Shown here: positions 12,341 to 28,500 of the stretch, piece after piece
Position numbering within the stretch: position 1 is the stretch's first letter
Layout of the letters: every line of letters begins with the position of its first letter
NCBI RefSeq assembly: GCF_020184175.1
Contig: NC_065532.1
Coordinates: forward strand, 41,808,287-41,872,286
DNA: 64,000 bases
Origin: Aphis gossypii
Taxonomy: Eukaryota; Arthropoda; Insecta; Hemiptera; Aphididae
Reading direction: 5' to 3'
Notes under the pieces: generated by a model
Seen by the model: only the letters and a program-made list of their open reading frames with translations
Told to the model about the DNA's origin: nothing
Database searches by the model: none
Made by a program: the position numbers and the translations under genes

Positions 12341-15300
12341 GTGAGTATAAAAATAAAAATACTCATCTACTTACTCAGATAGCACCCAAACATTTAGTTG
12401 TCTTTACTGATCAAAGTCAAAAATTAACCGATTTAGTAAAATGTTTCGTTTTCACTGGATTTGTTTCCATGGTTTAACTTTGAAAATCGCGAACGCCATC
12501 AAATCCATCATTAATTGTGTATATATTTTGGTGTGTAGCGAAATTAAATAACAAATATCAAACTAAAAAACTCGTCACGTTTTACATTATTTGTAAATAT
12601 TTCTCGTTGTACGTTATAAATTAGTTTGCATTTTTCGTAAACGTCGCACAAATTTACTTTTACAAAATGTAAAAAATCAATTCGATCTCTTAACCTTTCA
12701 GATTATATTATGTTTGGTCTGATAAACACATGTTCATCAGCAATTTTCCAGCACGAAAACCGTGAAAAAAAACACGATGAGCCAAGAGATGTAGGCAGTA
12801 GGCACCCAAATATACTGAATAAATTTTCTGCGCTCTAATGTTTTGCTTTACCATCTTTCCATTGAAATGTCGATTATTGAAGAAAAAAAGTTAGTTGAAT
12901 AAAGACATACAACTCAGAAAAATAAATAATTTTTACAACCACGTTTCAACAAAAAGATAGAAATAATTAAATTATATAGTATGTAGTTAATAACTATTGA
13001 ATAGTAGAAACAATAAAAACAATTTATGTAATAAGAATGTATTTTCTAACGGCGAGAAAATAACTGTTCGGATCCAAATGAAGGTTAAACACTATCTTTG
13101 TTTTATATTAATATTTATGGTTTTTATCACCATAATTAAAAACACAAATATTAGCTAAAAATGTAGTTAGTGTCAATAAACCCTTCCCCACAGCTATTCC
13201 TAAAAACATTTCGAGAAAATGCGATATAATATGTCGTATATACAGTTATATGTTTTTTTCTCACTTTAACTGTTATTTATTTATGTTAACTTACAGAAAA
13301 CAATCTTCTGCGGCGCATATACGAAATCAAAACGTATGTCGTCATTTAAAATTAATAAAAACTTGAGACACGATTAATAATAATAACAGATAATATATTA
13401 AAAAAATATTATTTGTTTTGTTCAAAAAATCAATTCATCTAAAAATATTATATACCTACTGCTCATAGCGACCAAAAAATCACGAACGCGGTAAATACAG
13501 AATTCTGAATTTCTATAATGCAATATAAGTGACACCGTAATAGTGGTAAAACCCCGAATGAATAGTTTTGTTGTTCGAAAAATAAACTATTTTTGTCCGT
13601 ACACGTTTTTGAAGAGGAGTCAGTCACACGTAAGTACGCATGATACGTATATACTAAATGTACATACATATTATGTTAGGCGCACGGTCCGTAGTAGGAT
13701 CGTTACTGAAAAATCTCTGGAGACCGTAAAATACGCACTTAGACGATATAGTCCCAACATTTTTGGTGCGATTCGCAAGCCGCCGTTGAATACTGGCTGT
13801 TGCGTGTATAATATTATAATAATATTATTATTATTCCTGCCTCGGGGCCAAGGGAGAAAAAACCTTCGAACACTTAGGGGTGTGGGGGAGGGTTGACGGA
13901 AAAGGAATAACCCATTTAAGACGCACGAAATTGATTGAAGGGCCTTTTAATTGGTTTTGGCAGTATAATTATACAATATGCTATATAATTATATTAAATC
14001 CCACGTTTGTTACGATGCGTATGCAATTCATATCTGTACCTACCTCGTGTTATATATCATAACACGACAAATGTGTGTGGCTAAAGAGTATTTCGCATAT
14101 TTCGACCATCGCGCCGTGGTCGCCGATAAATGTTATTATCTTTCCGTCTCTCTCAAATTTAGTAGGAAATGTTATTTCGATTATTCAAGTATTATGCGTT
14201 CGTATTATAAATTGAGTCCGACGCGAAATCTGTGCGTATTTGGACAACTTAATCGAAAACCGCTGTGGCGTCTGTACCCATTTGCATAATATAATACTAT
14301 GTTCGACGTTCCTATGTAATGGTAATACAACACCTCATTATAATTTAAGTAATAATAATAATAAATGTGCGGAATAGGTAGGTACTGAAGGAACTGAATA
14401 TTTTCTATAAAAACTCGCAATAATGATATAATTATATGTATGATAAAAAAACACTATGAACCCTCGTCGGTCATCTCGCAGTAAATATACCAAAAATTAA
14501 ATATGAAAAAGAAATCCAATCCACATGGTCATTTGGTCGTATATATATATAATTTTTTTTTATATAAAGTGTTAGTATCATCTGACATTTAGTTTTATTG
14601 TTTAAACTTTCCTATATCAATATGTATAATGTATATGGTGTCGGAAATTAAAAATTAAAATAAATCTAAACGTGCTATTAACTGTAATTTTAATTAAATT
14701 TACTTATGACCGCGTAAAATATAAATTAACATAATGTACTTGTGTCTTGTATTATCTAAAACAATATTTAAATATTATACAAAAAAAAATTATTGAAAAA
14801 AAAATATCTTTAGACGGTGTAGAGTTGGAGGCACTCTATTAATTTTAAACAATAACTGAAAGTATAATATAACCAAGAGCCATATTCGATTTAATCCAAA
14901 GTCTCAAAATATTAAATTTGTTATTGTAATAAAAATGATAAGAAAAATATTGAATGCTTAGTTCGATCGTTCGAGTTTTTAACGAAGACAATCTATCAAA
15001 ATATAACATTCACGGATCTTACCTATTTGATATAGCATAATATATTAATATCCCCATGTGTTTTGTATCATTCTTTTTGAACTTTTTTCATTTATGTTAC
15101 ATATTGTTTATTTATGTACAACAGATTTGTAATATTTATTTTAATAATTCAATGATAATAATGATAAAAAAATATGTAGAATATATGATGCTTATACAGA
15201 TCTCTTACCAATATTTGTATGTTAGTAGGTACGTTAAATTATACAACTGCCAACTTAAGTTTCCCGATCTTGTCGATCAATCGTAATCAACATCAACTGG

Positions 15301-18300
15301 TCATATACTTACTGCAGAGAATACCATTTCCAAATAGTAAATACGGATATGAAGCCACATCCTTTTTCGACCAACTAAGCGTCTAGTAGAATAATCAACA
15401 AACTTTTTGAGAACCAGAAAATAGTTAAGAAGTATATTAATTTCAAAAACGTAAGGTTAGTGTTTTTATTTAGTCGTTTTTAATATATTTAAATTCTATA
15501 TTTATATTAAAAAAATTGCCCAATCATTTATAAAAATCAAATTTTTTTCAACTAAACTATTTTATCTATATAATAATTTTTAAAACTGATCTACAAAAAA
15601 ATCAAATTATTTTCGTAAATAAAAAAAAATAAACTATGCATTTCGTAGGATAGAATAAGTTATTTAATTTTCGAGTAAAATCATTTTCATTGTTAAAAAG
15701 ATTATACTTAAAAAGAAAACGTATTAGATAACTAATTATTCAGGAAAAGATAATTAATTAAGTTTAAAAATATATAATTAATGAAACAGTAAATTGGTAC
15801 TTTTTTATAACAGTGATATTAAAAAAAAATATATATGAAAATTACGACAATGTTAATACTCTCTTTATTATAGTTGTTGTTTCTCGTGTGAAACGGTTTT
15901 ACGGAAATAATTTTTATTTAGTTTACGGAATACGTTATCAATACCTATCTATCGAGTTAAAACAAATGTCAAAATTTTATATGACTAAAAATAAATAACC
16001 TGCAAGCTATGGATTTTAATCAGAGTTTATTAAACCCTAATTTATTATGATAGTTTAAAATTTATGTTTGAAAGAAATCGATTTCATTTTTTTTTGCAAA
16101 TAAAACAAATTAAACGAAATATTTTACAGAATAAGGTATTGTGTGGGGTTATTCAAACAGACAGTGAATATTATGGTGGATTGAATGGAAATATGGGTCA
16201 CATATTTTATAGTAATTGCTTACACCACCGATTAGTCCTCAAAAAGTACAAACAAAATATATTTATATACTTAAAATAACCGTAATACTATCACGTAAAA
16301 CACGGAATAATTAAATTACACACCACGTGGTTGATTTGATTTTGAAAACGTAATTAAAAAAAAAAATGCTAAAACATTTGAAATGGATATATCCAACAAC
16401 AATGGTATCAGCCTTTTCGAGTATATATTTGAATTATACAATACAATATGTACATATTTATCATAATTTTTCGCAACATCAATTTACACTTATATAGGTA
16501 CTTACATAATATTTGGGTTCGCTTCGTATATTCCTTTGTGGATAAAAAAAAAAAAAAATGCCAAATGTTTAAATTTATTTCGATTTTTTTGGGTATAGTT
16601 GCTCATTGTATTATAACTTGTGATCAGCCATTTATTACGACCACGAGTTTAACATTAAAATTACGATTTATAACTTTGAATTTACCATATTTAAATTAAA
16701 CGGTACCGTATAATATTGCTCGGTAACCATGAACTACCGTAGTACACTACGTTAACAAATACGAATGAATAATTCATCTGAGAGAGCACATTTCTATTCA
16801 TTCAACTACGAAACATTCATGTTACACTTGACCCTCCGAAAATGGTTTATGATTTTTATGGTATTTTTCGATAATTTAATAAAATATACGCGTCGTATTT
16901 ATTTAAAGTATATAAATATATTTTTATTATAATATTGTTTATTTAGGAATTTTCGTAATACTATAATGCATCATGTTTTGTAGTTCGACGGTGTATTAGT
17001 CTTTTTCGCTGTAACTATAATATAACTACGACAATTTTTGTACCTTGTAAGTTTAGTGGGTCCGTGATAATAACTTTATAATACAAGTTCACGTAATATT
17101 TTAATGAAATAATGATATAATATCGTAGATAATTACACTAACTAACCGACTCGGCTAACACTCCGTGCTGCATAATATATTAAATAATTAATATAGTATC
17201 ACCCGTGTGACCAAAACACATGATGGTAACTTTTTATTTATCTACCGAATTGATACCGTTTCCGTGGATAGTTTACTACCACGGTTAGCTAATTATATAG
17301 GGATTATATTTTCTCCATTACTCAACCCATAGACTTGGACTATTTTAGTGTTAGACATTTAATATCGTTTATCCATTGAATTAATTGATAACATGATTTT
17401 ACATAAAATGCCCGTAATTAAAGTGCAAAAAATCACAGATGGAAAAAATGCAGGCAAAAAAAAAAAAATGAACATAAAAACAAATTTGCGCTTTATACCC
17501 ATAAGCGATTACAAATAAAAATCATGTAAATAATTTAAAAAATCATACAATATAGCGTTATTAAGTAATTATGATGTTAAGAGTACCACTACCTATATAT
17601 ATGTATTATATACCTGTACGAGTTTTGTTATTGACAATTATTATAATAGGTAAGTTAATTTTATTTATCTCTGGCAAAAGGTTGTATAATTACATTATAC
17701 AGCTGTAAAAACTAATAACACGGTTTACATAATTACAACCCAAGCACGGGTCTCTCGGAAAATGAAAAAAAAATGTATTATATTTCGAAAGTTCGGTAAC
17801 AGCTTACTACTCAATAGACTAATAATAATTAATAAAATATATCCACGAAAAATCATCTCTTTGATATTTAAAAACAACGCACACGAGCATATTATGTTAG
17901 ACTTCTGCAAACATTTTTAATTATAGACTGAAACACTAAACTACGGATTGATATATTTTTATAATAACTACGTTTTAAACTAAAACTCTAACGACATCTG
18001 CGATGTAAATGTGCAAAACGCTTAAATAAAATTCATTACGAGTGGATTCCCCCCCTTTTCTCTCTCATTTTTCAAAAACAAATGCTTAACTAGACAGTAG
18101 ATTTTTTACTTTAAAAGTTCAGATTATTTTTTTTTACACCAAACGCACTTTTTAATCACGACGCGTTGAGTCCAATTTAATTTTGTTTATAGTTTAAATA
18201 AATGAAAACTAATGTTTGTTATTATATACGTATATCAGAGGAAATTTAAACGCGTATGGAAAACTTTACCATTTAAGTCCATTGGTTTTTGTTTTCGTAA

Positions 18301-18940
18301 AGACTCAGACGCATCGCATATATTATTTTATGCGCATTATTGTTAGTCTAATAAATTCAGATTTATTTCGGTCAACAAACTTATGCGTCTTATATCGTTT
18401 TAATCTTATAGCAATATGTTTTCTCTACTAGTGGAAAATATGTACGATGATTAGAACCGTTAAAACTTATGAGATTAGATTTCGGAAAACAAAAACATTA
18501 TAATGCTAAGGGAGTTAGATAGGAAACAAGTTTCAGATTTAACGACAATGTTGACGAACAGAGTGATATTCGTTTGAGTCAAAATGGTCGTTGCCGTTTC
18601 TACCAAAAAAATATGTTGAAATCAATGATTTTAATTTTTAGCCATTATGTATAATATGACAATAATTTTTAGTGTGATAATGCTTTGAAGTTTTTAAGTA
18701 ATTGCAAATTCCGTACAATTATATACAGCGATAACAGCTGATATATTTTTACGAGTTGATGAAAATCAAAATGTTTGTGATAGATCGATATCTGATTATT
18801 TTTTTAAAATAATAATTTAGTTGTATATAATATCACATCTGCATCTGCTATAATAATTAATAACAGAGTTGTTAACAAGTAAATCAATCTATTTTTGCTT
18901 TTTTTTTTACACATAGGTAAATGCTTTTATTGCTTTTTTA
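12341..18940. other. Non-coding stretch with a GC-richer patch at 13540-14290
   Basis: Mostly AT-rich. The patch at 13540-14290 contains frames of 117 codons (13543-13896) and 103 codons (13978-14289) without domains, a GGGGTGTGGGGGAGGG tract near 13878-13893, and a CAC|GTAAGTACG donor-like site near 13629. I see no combination of start, splice sites and stop that makes a convincing gene. Confidence 0.5.
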
Positions 18941-19560
18941 AATTATTTCAGCTGTAAAATTTTTATATGTTTATTATGCTACTATAGTAATTATAAAAAA
19001 TTAAATTAATAAGAAACGAAAAAACCCAGAATGCGGACTAAATGGTTATAATTAATAATTGTTGGCTTGGGTTATTATTGTTTTCGTTATCGGCTTGTTT
19101 ATATTAAATGTATTAAACGTGTAAATTGTCGATCTACATATTATAGCCTGCATTACCTATAGGTCAGTATACTTATAACATCGATATCGGCCATTTCAAA
19201 ATTTAAGATTTAGTTTTGTAATTTGAAACCTCTTGTATGAAGTATGCACCGTTCAATTCAGTGAATGTAGAGGGTCATTTTATTATTATTTTATTATAAA
19301 AATATTCCGTCGGACAATATAGAGTCAGCTTCACTTCTGCAAATGTAGAGAAATGCATGGTAATTAATTTTTTTTTTAATTTAAATTAATTTTTCAAAAT
19401 TTTTTATTCATTATTATTATTAGTTCATGTTAATTTTGGGTAATTTTTTTTTTATTCATTTTTTAAATGAATATAATTTTTTTGTTTTTTTTTTAAACAA
19501 TTGTGTGCTTTTTTAGTTGCTTATTATGCTTTAAAATCCCAGATCCCAGTCCTAATAATA
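18941..19560 (+). repeat. Dispersed repeat, copy 1 (direct partner at 44104-44623)
   Basis: Long blocks match the second copy in the same order and orientation: AATTATTTCAGCTGT at the start, then AAAAACCCAGAAT, TTATTGTTTTCGTTATCGGC with TTGTTTAT following, TTGTCGATCTACATAT, TTTCAAAATTTAAGATTTAG, GAAACCTCTTGTATGAAGTA, and near the end TTTTAGTTG, TTATTATGCTTT. This copy is longer because of T-rich insertions around 19275-19300 and 19370-19490. No terminal inverted repeats or target duplication were found. A degraded transposon or an old segmental duplication both fit. Confidence 0.75.
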
Positions 19561-22500
19561 GTATACAATTGTATTATCATTTTTTTTTTTACTGTTGTGT
19601 TCACAAATGCACACATGATAATGTTACATTTTTTGCATCTTTATACGGTTTTCAAAAATTACTTAGTGTTAACGTCTTGTAATAATAAAAATAAATACCT
19701 AATAAAAAAAATTGCTTGGTACATTTTGGTGGAAACGGCATATTCGTAAATCAAGGAACTGGTTTTTTTTCGGAAAATTTAAAAGGTTGTAATTATTAAC
19801 CGAGGGATTAAACAAATTTATTGAAATGTGTTTTTTTACTGCACAGCTGATGCTTTAAGTTTAGGTTAATAGTAAATATTAATATTCAGTAATAAATTAG
19901 TTTATATTTTGCAAGTGGGCGTAAGATGAATAACTGTTGTATTACATTTTTTTTTACTTCTGAATAAAAATTATCTCCTCTTTTTAATTATATAGTGATT
20001 TGTATCGAAAAATAACCGATTCCTTCATTTTTTTTTAAATTTTATTTTATATAATTGATTAATAAAAACAAACTTAAACGATTTTTTCGTTACATATCTA
20101 TTTGATTTTGATTTTGTTTTTATACATATTTTTTAAAATAAGCTTAAATTTATGTTTGTTTGCAGTACTCGAGGAAATAATCAAAAACTAAAATCAATTT
20201 AATACTATGTGTTTAGTTTTAAATGTTTTAATTTTTTTAAATTATTATTTGATAAGAATTTTATTTCAATTTTTTCTTTTATATGTAAACATATTATTAA
20301 TTATTTTGTACACACAAACACACACACAGATAAAGATGATTAATTGTTATCATTTATAATATTGTAAGTATAATATAATTAATAATTATAGAAACTATTC
20401 GTAGTGAGTCTACGCTTGGATATTTATTTTTGAATAAATTAGAGTCCAGTTAAAACGTAAACTGATTTGATATATGCGAGTAAACAACTATAAATCAATT
20501 AATTTATTAATAATTTACCTCCTTCGGGGCTCGGGCTACCTAAAATAACCTTCCTAGATTTTATTTGAATATTATCTTAGGGGAATTCTGTATATTAAAA
20601 TTTAATAGGTATTTATAATATATATTATCAAAAAATATATTAATGTTTGTTCAAAATCTTGTTATTATCATGTGGTTAATTGTCGCTTTAAAATTGTAAC
20701 GGTAGAAGCAAAAATACGATAGGTATATCCAAGCAGCAAGCGAGTCGTATTATAGTTTCCGATGATTATCACTCAAAATCTGAAAATGTACGGTACCTAT
20801 AAAAATACAATATGTCTAACGTTATATTTCTTAGATTTATAACGCTGGTAAGGAAACTCAATAGATCATTATAATGTGATTATGAAGCTATACGTTCGAC
20901 AGGATAAATTATGTATTTTTGTCGATTCATCTCGATTTAGGTGTATTAATAACGTTTTTGGGGAATGTAACACATTAATCGCACATTAATCGGGTTCTAA
21001 ACGTTTACACGTCTAATGTTGTCGCGTCTGTCACGGTTATAACGACTCAGTTTATCAAAAACCGTAAGTTTATTACGAAATTATTATTATTGTTTATTTA
21101 AGTATAGTATAGTGTGTGTATAGTGTAAAGCTTAATCTTACCAAACGTTATTATGATAACCACCAAGCGTTGACAACGATGCGGGGCAAAATTATATTAA
21201 TTTAACAGAGCTGTTTTAATAAATTGAGTGTTTAAAATTAAGATTGAATTTTACGTGCTATACAGAATTTGCTTCATAACGACTTGTAAGTTATAACTCA
21301 ATAGGGCGGTGGTTGTTTTATATTTTAAAACATTTTTTATTATCTAAGGAAGTATGCGTTTTATACTGTAAATAAAATTGTTTTTTGTTCTTGCACGTTT
21401 TAATTCGGTTTTATGTTGTATTTTTAAAAATTTTCAATCCCAACGTTGTATAGTGATTAGTCCAGCAATCAAACACTCGAGTCACGATCGTCCGCCGCTG
21501 ATTGCTGTCCTGTAGTAATTAAGCCGTAGCTGAAAAATACGAGGAATTTCTATCGTGAGTTCCATGCGCTAGTAGCATGTACAATCGTATAAAATGGTAA
21601 ATTGAAATTTTAAGTTCACCTCCGTCAAAAATACTAAACTCAATCGGGGCGTTAATAATATTTTAGTACATATACAATTGCATTTTATAGCTTTTCGTAT
21701 AGAAATCGAATACATGACCTTAATAGCTGTGGACTTCGGACATAAAATGCGGACGATGTTTATTCGCTTTTATTTTCAGGACGAGTAGGTTGCGATTAGT
21801 TTTACGATTGAAAAATAATATTTTTTTCATTAGTAAAAATATCAACTATCGTAAGTTTTAATGAGTGTATAGATAAATCAGGTATGGATCAACCTGATCA
21901 TCAGAATAGTTTCTCAATATTTTTTGGATATTTATAAAACACTTATTCACGAAGAATTTATAATGCAATATAATGTGTAAAACTTCAAATCAATACGATT
22001 AATATGTTTAAAAAGTGATAATCCGTCCACCGAATGGACATGGTTTTTCTAATATACCTGTAGTAGATACCAACTGGTTACTAAACCTATTGTTCAGTAG
22101 ACAAAAATTGAACCTAACAGTCCTCATTCATTATTTTCTCATTGCTGTAATAATGCTTGAAAGGATCACACTCGTATTTAGCGAGATATTTTTATCCTTT
22201 TGTCCTGCATAAATACAGCTCACGTCGGATATCATATTATTATTATAATATAACTTTGCCTCCTTGTTTGGCGAAATTCCTAAGAGAAAACAATAGGAAT
22301 GTTGTCGGAGATCTCTCACTATACTTTATAAATTTCTGAGACTTTGCAGCAGGGTGGTTGCAGTGGTCTTACGTTTAGATTGCAGGTCAGTTTTGAAAAA
22401 GGAGGTGTTTACGTCGAGTATGTTATAATGTAGTGTATTTATTAAAGCTTGTAAAATTTGTGGACAGAGCCAAATTCTTGTATACTCGAGATCAGAGCTG

Positions 22501-25500
22501 GATAAAAATGTATATTGTGTGGACTTATAACACAGTTGGTTATGGTATGGCGTGGCTCAGCGGCCAAACGTATAGCCCTATAAGCTATGATATCAAAGAA
22601 AGCTAACCAGGTGTTGTTGTTGTAAAATATCGTTCGGTTTCTTTGTGGCTCGAATTGTTATTGACGTTGAAATCGAATTTTCTAATTAACAGAATTTATG
22701 AGTGTGTTTGATGTGATTGTGTTGTTTTCAGCAGTATAATTTAATTCGTTAAATAGCAGGTACTGATTTTCAGGAATCTATGAACAATTGGTTGTGAATT
22801 TATTATAATAAAATAAAAGTTAAACGACACTGCTGATAAACTACACTGGGAATACGAACGTTATATCGTGGAAACCCTTTTAAACTTGGTACAACCTTGT
22901 TTCGATTGTTGTTTACACGGTTGACTTTCACTTAACGTCTCACGTTTTCGTATAAGTAAATAAAAACTTAAACTTTTGTATTGATATAAAATTACAAATT
23001 AAAATGGTTAAGTTAAATAAAGTCTAGATAAAATCGATGAAAAATTTTGAATAGAATAGAATTCTATAAATATGTAACAACTAAAAAAAAACACAAATAG
23101 CTTTTAAAATTTTACCGAAACCGATATTATGTGTGAATTTGTTTGTTATTACTTATTAGCATTAGGGACTTCTAGAAATTTGCATATTTACATTTTATAC
23201 ATATTCATAATTCTAGGGTATTAACGTTAAACTTTTATTTTGCAAATTTTACTTTTTTTTTCATTCAAATTAAATATTTATTCAGCAATGTACAAGCCAT
23301 ATTTTGTTCTATTAACTGATATATATTATACAACTACAAAGCTACAAAGGCTATGTATAATTTTATTTTAATTGCATTTTACGTCGGTCAGACCGGTCTC
23401 TGAGAATTGTGAAGGTTGAAAATATAAATTATTACAAATTTATTAAAAATCATAAGAAAAAGTTTTTAATGACAAATAAAATTGTAGTATATTGTAGTTA
23501 AACTTACTGCATACAAATCCAAAATCGAAACGCCTACATTTTCTATTATTATGTATTCAATCCAAGACCTCTAGTAGAAGTACGCCCTGAATGATCGGAT
23601 TGCGATACTCTCGATATTGTAAATCAGTAAAGTTAAAATTTTAAACGTAATTTAAAATTATGATTAACGCACCAAAATTCGACGATTCGTCTGTACCGTT
23701 TACGAATTCGTTCAACATAATAATACATTGTAAAAAAATAAAGACCTTATGATGATGATAAAGTGACTATAATTTTATGCATTAATATTTTTGGTACTCA
23801 ACTGGTTGGGTATACCAAAAGCATTATTGTTATTAATTATTATTATTTACTTGAAGACTAATGAGTATATAAACTGAACACAATAATCATATTAATATGT
23901 TGCTCGGATGAGAATTACACACACTAACATACAACTATCGCGTCACCGAATATTCAATTTAACGTTAAACTGTAATAATGATTTGGCTTCGCAGTATGTG
24001 CACATCGGCACAAGCTGCGTAGATTTTCCCACTCTACGTACATCACGATCTCACCACAGAGTGTCATTTCAAAAATAATCATTTCGCGCCAAAACCATTA
24101 CTAAGGCACGTATCCGTGATCCCTACGAACCAATAGTATAAACAATTTCCTAAGCCGTTGTAGTGCGTTTATTAGAAGGCAAATACTGCGTGCTTGTGTA
24201 TGCGTATGCGTGAAATGTGCAATATGCAATGTGCACGGTGCACATCATAACAGTGTACTTATTATAGGTTAACTTAGGTTAGGCCATCTCTGTATGAATG
24301 TATAAGTACAAGTACGCTCATCAACACGGTAAAATTGTGTTGGGATTTCGTATGAATAAAAAAATTAAAAAAAAAAAACAAATTAGTGATTATAGTAGGT
24401 ACCAGATTTATTGAAATATTTTTTATTGAAACATCTAAGATGCCGTTAAGGTAAATTATTGTTTGTCAGAATAAATTGATACATAGTCGATTCTTCAGCA
24501 CAGCAAACAATAATAATATTTAAAATGTGTGCAAAAGTGTACAGTTTAGTCTCTAAATATTGAGCCGATCATTGGTCATAATTAGGACTGGCATTTCAAT
24601 GAACTTGCGTCTTTTACGGAACGCTTAACACTATTTTATTCTATCTACAAATGTGTTTCAAAGTGCATACAATATTTTAATAATGAATAAATTTTAAGTT
24701 TTCGAGTATATTTTAACGTTTTTATGGATATTTTAATTTTTAGCTACCTCTAAAAACATAATACAAATTAAAATTTTTAAAATTTTTATTTCAAATTGAA
24801 ATACAAAAGTCAAACATATTTTTTTCAGTTCAACCTCTTATAAATCATAATGATATTATTTAAATACCAAAAATTAAAATTAAAAAAAAATTCTAGTTTG
24901 TTTTATTTAGTAGAATTATTTAGTCTTGGTCATAAATACATTTTTTAAGAGAATTAAAATAGCTGTTTAAAGCATTATAATCTAATCCTTAGTCATAGTA
25001 TACCCTTTTTTTTACAAATTCACAATAGCCGGTTAATAAAACTGTCTGTCGATTGGTAATAAATAGGGTTTTTAATTCGAAGTAGTATTAATTAAAAAAA
25101 CCCTATTTTTATTGTAAGATAAAAATATTTTTATTTATTTAATTATTTGGTGACTTTAAGTATTAAAAAAAATGTACAATTTATTTCGATAAACTGTTTT
25201 CAGAAGAACATTGACTGATTACTTTCTAAAAAAATTTTTATAAGGACAAAATACATCTTTAACATACCGATGCGTATTCCATAGATAAAAATTATCTTTT
25301 TTACCATAATAAATTACGTAGCTATGATGTATTACATAATATTTTATATTTTACACAAACTATATATAAAAAAAGAAGAGCTGTTTATATTTAAATATTG
25401 CAGATCGGCCTAAACAAACATTGGATTATGAACTTTAATCTAGACATTTTAAAAGAAGTATAATATAGAAAAGAAATATGTATTGATTATATTGCACCTA

Positions 25501-28500
25501 GTAATATCATTTTACGGATCAAAACACGCGATGTAATGATCGCCCAAGTAAAATATTTTTCTATACGAATTTCAACGGAATGAAATATATTTTGGTCGAT
25601 TGAATACAGTTTTGTCTATATCTTTCAATTCAAGCATTGCGAGAATAGCATACTCGAGAAATATCACATTTTTATTTGATTGAAAATACCTACTGTTTTT
25701 TTAATTAATGATTTTTGTTTTTGTTGAAACGTATTTTGACGGTTTCTTGGAGATATTTCCCAATTCAATGTATTATAAAACCACAGAATTCAACACACCG
25801 TTAAACTCTAAATAGTATATCTCATTTGATCTTTTCCAACTACAAACATTAAACATTTGAACGTAGGCACCTATCCAAATCATTTATGAATTATATTGAA
25901 ATTATCAAATATTGAATACTGACTACTGAGCTTTCAATGTTAATTGAAAATAACTTATTAAAAACGAAAATCCTTACCGTTATTAAATTATATCTTATCG
26001 TAGCGTATTGTTTTATCAAAATACATTGTTGAAATGAAATATACTTATTTCAATATTTTTGTCCATGGATTTTTTTTCCAACGATAATAATGATTTTTTT
26101 CTCATACACATACGGTCAAACTTTACCCAATATAATATTTGTCAGGATGTGAAATATTTTGATAAGATTAACAATATTTAGATTTACAATTCAAACTGTT
26201 ATAAATTATAATATTATGCATACGTGAAGGTAGTATAAATTGTACGAAACCCTTATCGGGGTCGCACTTAATGAGTAAATTATTAATTTATGGACCGGAA
26301 TATATAATATAATTATTATTTATAAACGCGCATTGTTACGCCGGTGTAGATATAATTCGATAGCGAAATCTGTTCACCAGAGATTTTGATTACTTTCTAA
26401 TACGTAAGTAATAAACACTAACCCGCTGCCTTTTTAACGGTATAGTAAGACTCTTTGAAAAACAAAATGTTTACTTTATTGTTATTATTTGATAATTAAT
26501 TCGTTCGTTTTAATAAGTTGTACTCGATTAAAATTTTTAATTTAATGAAACCCCAACAAATATTCAAAATTAATTGATCACGCTCACTCGGTTCCACTTA
26601 TAATTTTAAGTGTACCTACATTTTATATTTAACACTGTTTAAATGTAATTTTAATTGAATAATATAAATTTTAATACTTGTATGTAATCTTAATGAATTG
26701 CACAAATATTATTATTATTATGAATCATAAACGAAAAATTAACACCGCGGGATTCTACAACCGATTGTACAAATAATTAAAGATTTATTTTTATTTCCTG
26801 TTATGTAACCGGAAAACAGGTATACAAACGTGATCCCTTCATTTTTGTACAATTATACAGTATAAATTATATATTATTTCGTGAAAATTAAATGTGACTA
26901 ATTATTTTTAATGACAAACGAAACAATTTAACATAATAAATTCAGCAATCGATCAAAATATTAGCTCTTTTATTAACACAATTTATTATGGTTCTGTTTT
27001 ATTAAATTAAAGTAAATTTGATTATACAAAATAGTACGTGCGATCTTATTTTATGTCTATCTATAATTAATTAGCAAATAAAACCATTTTTAAAACGTAA
27101 AAAATTATAATGCATATTTTAAAATGTTAATTTTTTTTTTATTTTAGACTTTTTTTTGTCAGGTTAATTGAGATTATTTATTTAACAGTGATTTTTTTTT
27201 TTTGTATGATTTACAATATGATATTAGACGTAAAATTAAAGTTTCATTATTATATAATGTATTTGAGTATTGTACATATAAATTACAGTATATGAACATA
27301 AAAAAAATATTTGGACGCTTGACGGTAAATAATTTATTTTTTCAGTAAAAATGAGGTAGAAAAATTGGTTAGATTTATAACACGAAGTCATGAAATCTTA
27401 GGTTTTTTAACTGGTCAAATTACATTTAAATCAAAACATAAGCTCTAGAAAACACGTTTCTACTGGATAATCATACATATTATATTAATTTTCATTATCT
27501 AATATCTTCCGATAATAATAATAATATATTATAATAAAAACTATCAGCTGACGTATATTATACATATTCATTTACAAACAATATAATGTTAATTAATTAT
27601 AAAAATCAATTGTTTGTATAAATTTAAATAAAGATATAAGTATAATCATTTAAAGAATATTTAAATACAAAAATTCAAATTTTTTTCTTTTCTTTTATTT
27701 AAAATAGGTTGAAATTTCAGTTTTTTAATGTAACAAAAAGGTAAAATATTAAAATAATCCAAGTATCGATGTTTGTTAAATTATCTTCATTAAAACTATA
27801 GTTCTAATAAAAAATACTTAAGCTATATCCCAATTTTATGTATTAATATTGATTAAGACTATTGTTCTAGGTACATTATTATCATGCAATAAAATCATAC
27901 AAGAAAAGTCAGCCGATAATAACCGAGCCACAATATTCTTACTAGGATGTCACATAGCCAAGTATTTAAATGCAAATAAAGTAGTAGGTATGGTAAATAT
28001 TTAGTTTGAAAGTTATTTTAATACGATCACTTGAATACTTTACGTGGTTAATAGCAATATCGAAATGTAAAATATAATTTGGTGGATCATCTCTATGATG
28101 GTCTCAGCGTTTGCAGTTTAAGTATCGTCGTTTTATACTATATTATCTGTAAGTTGGGAGGATGAAGCTGTGCATTTTTTTTTTGGTTATTCAATAAAAA
28201 CAGGTAATTTATACAAGATTAAGTGAAGTAATCCAACGATCATGTATGTACAGTTTTAATCTATTTATATTTGGCATTTTCAATTAAATATTTAAAGAAC
28301 TGAAAATTTACATTTTGAAAAATATTGTAACGTTCTATTTAAATTTTGGAATTTTAAAATATATCGTAGTCGCTACGCTAGAATTAATTAATTTTTGCTC
28401 TTGGGTGCATGTATTATATTATTATTTATGATTTTTCGTATATGTAGGGGTGCGTCACAACATCATCAATCAGCTTACATATTGTAATAATATTATATTT

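Noticed and set aside
13543..14289. Two frames over 100 codons on the plus strand as genes
   Set aside because: No domain, no consistent start or splice structure, T/Y/I-rich stretches, and the region is simply less AT-rich so stops are rarer.
20310..20332. CACACA tract as a microsatellite of note or a CRISPR-like repeat
   Set aside because: Only a short imperfect CA run. No regularly spaced repeats of CRISPR type exist anywhere in the window.
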